Shown: positions 61,807-64,000 of the stretch, piece after piece | Layout: each line of letters begins with the position of its first letter | Position numbering within the stretch: position 1 is the stretch's first letter | Assembly: GCF_020622355.1 (NCBI RefSeq) | Contig: NZ_WHVL01000004.1 | Coordinates: forward strand, 186,001-250,000 | DNA: 64,000 bases | Source of the DNA: Vreelandella malpeensis | GTDB taxonomy: Bacteria > Pseudomonadota > Gammaproteobacteria > Pseudomonadales > Halomonadaceae | Direction: 5' to 3' | Notes under the pieces: model-generated | Seen by the model: only the letters and a program-made list of their open reading frames with translations | The model's database searches: none | Told to the model about the DNA's origin: nothing | Made by a program: the position numbers and the translations under genes

Positions 61807-62373
61807 ATGGCGAACTATTCTACCAATGAATTCAAGGGCGGTTTGAAAGTAATGCTCGACGGCGATCCCTGCTCGATCGTCGAGAACGAGCTGGTCAAGC
61901 CGGGCAAGGGTCAAGCCTTCAACCGCGTGAAGCTGCGCAACCTGATGACCGGCCGCGTCGGCGAGCGTACCTTCAAGTCCGGCGACTCCCTGGAAGGCGC
62001 CGACGTCATGGATCTGGAAATGGAGTATCTCTACACCGATGGCGACATGTGGCACTTCATGAAGACCGATGGCTCCTTCGAGCAGTACGCGGTGGAGAAG
62101 AAGGCGCTCGGCGATACCGAGAAGTGGCTCAAGGAGCAGGTGCCCTACACCATCACCCTGTGGAACGACAAGGCGATCTCGGTGACGCCGCCGAACTTCA
62201 TCGAGCTCGAAGTGGTGGAAACCGATCCGGGCCTCAAGGGCGATACCGCTCAGGGCGGCTCCAAACCGGCCACGCTCTCCTCCGGCGCGGTGGTGCGCGT
62301 GCCGCTGTTCATCAATCAAGGCGAAGTGCTCAAGGTCGATACCCGTTCCGGCGAGTACGTTTCTCGCGCCTGA
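61807..62373 (+). CDS. efp: Elongation factor P
   Basis: Relieves ribosome stalling at polyproline. The 188 residues match E. coli EF-P throughout. Lys34 in KPGKGQAF is the beta-lysylation site used by EpmA/EpmB. Domain II/III blocks are [44 protein letters not shown] (in parts) and [17 protein letters not shown]. The start at 61807 is fixed by the family N-terminus [12 protein letters not shown]. All three genes for the modification (efp, epmA, epmB) are together here. Confidence 0.99.
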   Translation: MANYSTNEFKGGLKVMLDGDPCSIVENELVKPGKGQAFNRVKLRNLMTGRVGERTFKSGDSLEGADVMDLEMEYLYTDGDMWHFMKTDGSFEQYAVEKKALGDTEKWLKEQVPYTITLWNDKAISVTPPNFIELEVVETDPGLKGDTAQGGSKPATLSSGAVVRVPLFINQGEVLKVDTRSGEYVSRA

Positions 62374-62410
62374 TCGGGCGTCTCCAGCCGGTTACGGCTG
62401 ACGGGCTTAC

Positions 62411-62436
62411 AAGGCCACGCTACGGCGTGGCCTTTT
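62411..62436 (+). terminator. Terminator/attenuator between efp and epmA
   Basis: AAGGCCACGC (62411-62420) pairs perfectly with GCGTGGCCTT (62425-62434), with TTTT at 62433-62436. The epmA start lies 17 bp beyond. It probably ends most efp transcripts while allowing some readthrough to epmA. Confidence 0.85.
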
Positions 62437-62452
62437 CATTGGGAGTGACACG

Positions 62453-63433
62453 ATGACTATCGAGTGGCGGCCCACCGCCGAGATCGAGACGCTCAAGGCT
62501 CGAGCAATGCTCACGGCCCGAGTCCGGGCGTTCTTTGCCGAGCGCGACGTGCTCGAGGTGGAAACCCCGGTGCTGGGCCAGGGCGGCAGTACCGACGTGC
62601 ATCTGGTGTCGCTCTCGACCCGGGCGCGTACCGACACGGGCCAGCATACTCTGTGGCTGCAGACCTCGCCGGAATTTCACATGAAGCGCCTGCTCGCTGC
62701 CGGTAGCGGGTCGATCTTCCAGCTCGCCAGAAGCTTTCGCGATGGCGAAGTAGGGGGGCGCCATAACATCGAGTTCACCATGCTCGAGTGGTACCGGCCG
62801 GGAATGTCGCTCGAGGCGTTGATCGACGAAACCGCCGCGCTGGTAATGGCGGTGGCACCGCACCTGGCAAGGCCGGTGACGCGCTACCGCTACCGGGCGC
62901 TGTTTCATGAACAGCTGGCGGTCGACCCGTTCACCACGTCGCTGGACACCCTGCGCCGCCTGGCCGCCGAGCGGGGCCAGATGTCGTCCCAGAGCCTGAC
63001 CGACGAGAGCCGCGAGACCTGCCTCGATCTCTTGATGGGTCTGGTGATCGAGCCGACCCTGGGGCGCGACGAGCTCTCCGTGGTGGTGGACTACCCGGCG
63101 AGCCAGGCGGCGCTCGCCAGACGCCATCAGGACGACGACGGGCAGTGGGTGGCCTCGCGCTTCGAGCTCTATCTTGACGGGGTGGAGCTTGCCAACGGCT
63201 ACGACGAGCTGACCGATGCCGATGAGCAGCGCCTGCGCTTCGAGCAGGACAATCAGGCGCGTCGTCGCCTGGGCTTCCAGGAAGTGGACGTGGACGAGCG
63301 CCTGCTGGCAGCGCTCGAGCACGGCATGCCCGAAGGCGCCGGCGTGGCGCTGGGCCTGGATCGCTTGATCCAGCTCGCCCTCGGCAAGGCGCGCCTGGAA
63401 GATGTGCTGGCCTTCGCCACGCCGCGCTGTTGA
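62453..63433 (+). CDS. epmA: EF-P--(R)-beta-lysine ligase EpmA
   Basis: Class II lysyl-tRNA synthetase paralogue that attaches (R)-beta-lysine to Lys34 of EF-P. The 326 residues consist of the catalytic domain only, without the anticodon-binding domain. Motifs are VLEVETPVLGQGGSTDVHLV (about 35-54), FQLARSFRDGEVGGRHNIEFTMLEW (motif 2, in parts, about 87-111), YRPG, ANGYDELTDADEQRLRF and the motif 3 GVALGLDRLIQLALG (about 295-309). E. coli EpmA has 325 residues. GGGAGTGA precedes the start. It is read partly through the efp terminator. Confidence 0.97.
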   Translation: MTIEWRPTAEIETLKARAMLTARVRAFFAERDVLEVETPVLGQGGSTDVHLVSLSTRARTDTGQHTLWLQTSPEFHMKRLLAAGSGSIFQLARSFRDGEVGGRHNIEFTMLEWYRPGMSLEALIDETAALVMAVAPHLARPVTRYRYRALFHEQLAVDPFTTSLDTLRRLAAERGQMSSQSLTDESRETCLDLLMGLVIEPTLGRDELSVVVDYPASQAALARRHQDDDGQWVASRFELYLDGVELANGYDELTDADEQRLRFEQDNQARRRLGFQEVDVDERLLAALEHGMPEGAGVALGLDRLIQLALGKARLEDVLAFATPRC

Positions 63434-63434
63434 G

Positions 63435-64000
63435 TCAGGCGCGGATGCGCTTGAGCAGAAACACCAGCGGTACCGCCACAAGGTAGATCAGCCCCAGCCA
63501 GGTGAAGATATCGTTGAAGGCGAGCACCTGGGCCTGCTGGGCGACCCGCTGGGCGATCAGACCGATCGCCGCCTGATGCGCATCGGCAACAGAGCCCGTC
63601 AGCAGCGCCTCGTACTTGGCAATTTCCGCCACCACCACATCGCGGCTGGTGTCGATGGCCGGAATCAGCTGGTTCCAGTGGAAGTCCTCGCGAATGTCGC
63701 GCACCGTGTCCAGCAGCGCCAGCCCCACGGCGCCGCCTAAGTTGCGCATCACGTTGAAGAGCCCGCTGGCATTGCCCACCTCCGCCGGGGGGAGGGTGCC
63801 GAGCGCGATGCGCGAGGCGGGGATGATGCACATGATCAGCCCCATGCCGCGCACCACCTGGGGCAGGCAGAACTGCCAGAAGCCGGACGCCACGGTAAGG
63901 TTGGCGTTCATCATCGTGCCGACCCCGACCAGCAGAAAACCCGCGAACAGCAACAGGCGCAGATCCACGTGGTTGGTGGCCTTGCCCACCAGCGGTGCGC
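63435..64000 (-). CDS. DHA2-family multidrug exporter (EmrB/QacA type), C-terminal part
   Basis: The reading frame is open to the right edge, so the N-terminus is outside the window; only about 188 C-terminal residues are visible. The internal motif PxxG-like APLVGKATNHVDLR is at the edge. FWQFCLPQVVRGMGLIMCI, SGLFNVMRNLGGAVGLALLD (about 96-115 from the edge) and a last membrane helix (YLVAVPLVFLLKRI) match the second half of 14-helix EmrB/QacA exporters. The substrate cannot be told; a membrane-fusion partner (EmrA) would be expected beyond the edge. Its stop is 1 bp from that of epmA, tail to tail. Confidence 0.88.
   Translation of the reverse strand, partial: APLVGKATNHVDLRLLLFAGFLLVGVGTMMNANLTVASGFWQFCLPQVVRGMGLIMCIIPASRIALGTLPPAEVGNASGLFNVMRNLGGAVGLALLDTVRDIREDFHWNQLIPAIDTSRDVVVAEIAKYEALLTGSVADAHQAAIGLIAQRVAQQAQVLAFNDIFTWLGLIYLVAVPLVFLLKRIRA

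Overview
The window looks like about 64 kb of chromosome from a halophilic gammaproteobacterium of the Halomonas/Chromohalobacter type. This is inferred from four things: the high G+C; the core gene set (parE/parC, efp with epmA/epmB, cmoA/cmoB/cmoM, cysDN, an mrp Na+/H+ antiporter operon); the number of TRAP carriers; and an RspA/RspB/UxuA/UxuB hexonate cluster like the one known in Chromohalobacter. No rRNA, tRNA, CRISPR array, insertion sequence or prophage was seen.

Layout. 0-3.6 kb: the end of a TctA-like permease gene, a degradative HMG-CoA reductase, a stub of a broken exported-protein gene, and an FMN alpha-hydroxy-acid dehydrogenase. 3.7-12.4 kb: a plus-strand operon with a GntR regulator, ManD/RspA, RspB, a DctPQM TRAP carrier, UxuB and UxuA. 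It converges at a terminator on a minus-strand operon (16.1-12.4 kb) of LacI regulator, KDG kinase, 2-hydroxyacid dehydrogenase and HAD phosphatase. Together these would import an aldonate such as L-gulonate and pass it through D-fructuronate, D-mannonate and KDG to KDPG. 16.3-19 kb: CmoM, RsmC and a SIMPL protein. 19-21 kb: arsRCB. 21-27 kb: greB, a TPR protein, nudF-yqiB-cpdA and cysDN. 27-33 kb: a DJ-1/PfpI protein coupled to an App1-type phosphatase behind an unusual tandem repeat, a YugP-like protease, cmoAB and pgi. 33-38.5 kb: parE, parC, serB. 38.5-45.5 kb: a six-gene Mrp operon with fused MrpA-MrpB, divergent from a NaChBac-type voltage-gated sodium channel. 45.5-49 kb: an exported ParB-like protein and a two-gene PQQ dehydrogenase of SldBA layout.

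50-57 kb is the most interesting part. A LacI regulator diverges from a tight six-gene operon of TRAP DctP-DctQ-DctM, a VOC/glyoxalase-fold protein, a RuBisCO-like protein with an almost intact RuBisCO active site, and a DUF1537 acid-sugar kinase. The kinase and RuBisCO-like pairing recalls the D-apionate pathways, but the VOC protein and the lack of any dehydrogenase suggest a different, possibly undescribed, substrate. It is followed by a TAXI-type TRAP carrier (57.2-60.2 kb), an AT-rich 447-bp gap, the EF-P island (epmB divergent from efp-epmA), and the end of a DHA2-family exporter gene running off the window.

Starts were chosen by eye from ribosome-binding sites, overlaps and family length. 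Functions come from motif and family recognition, without any database search.
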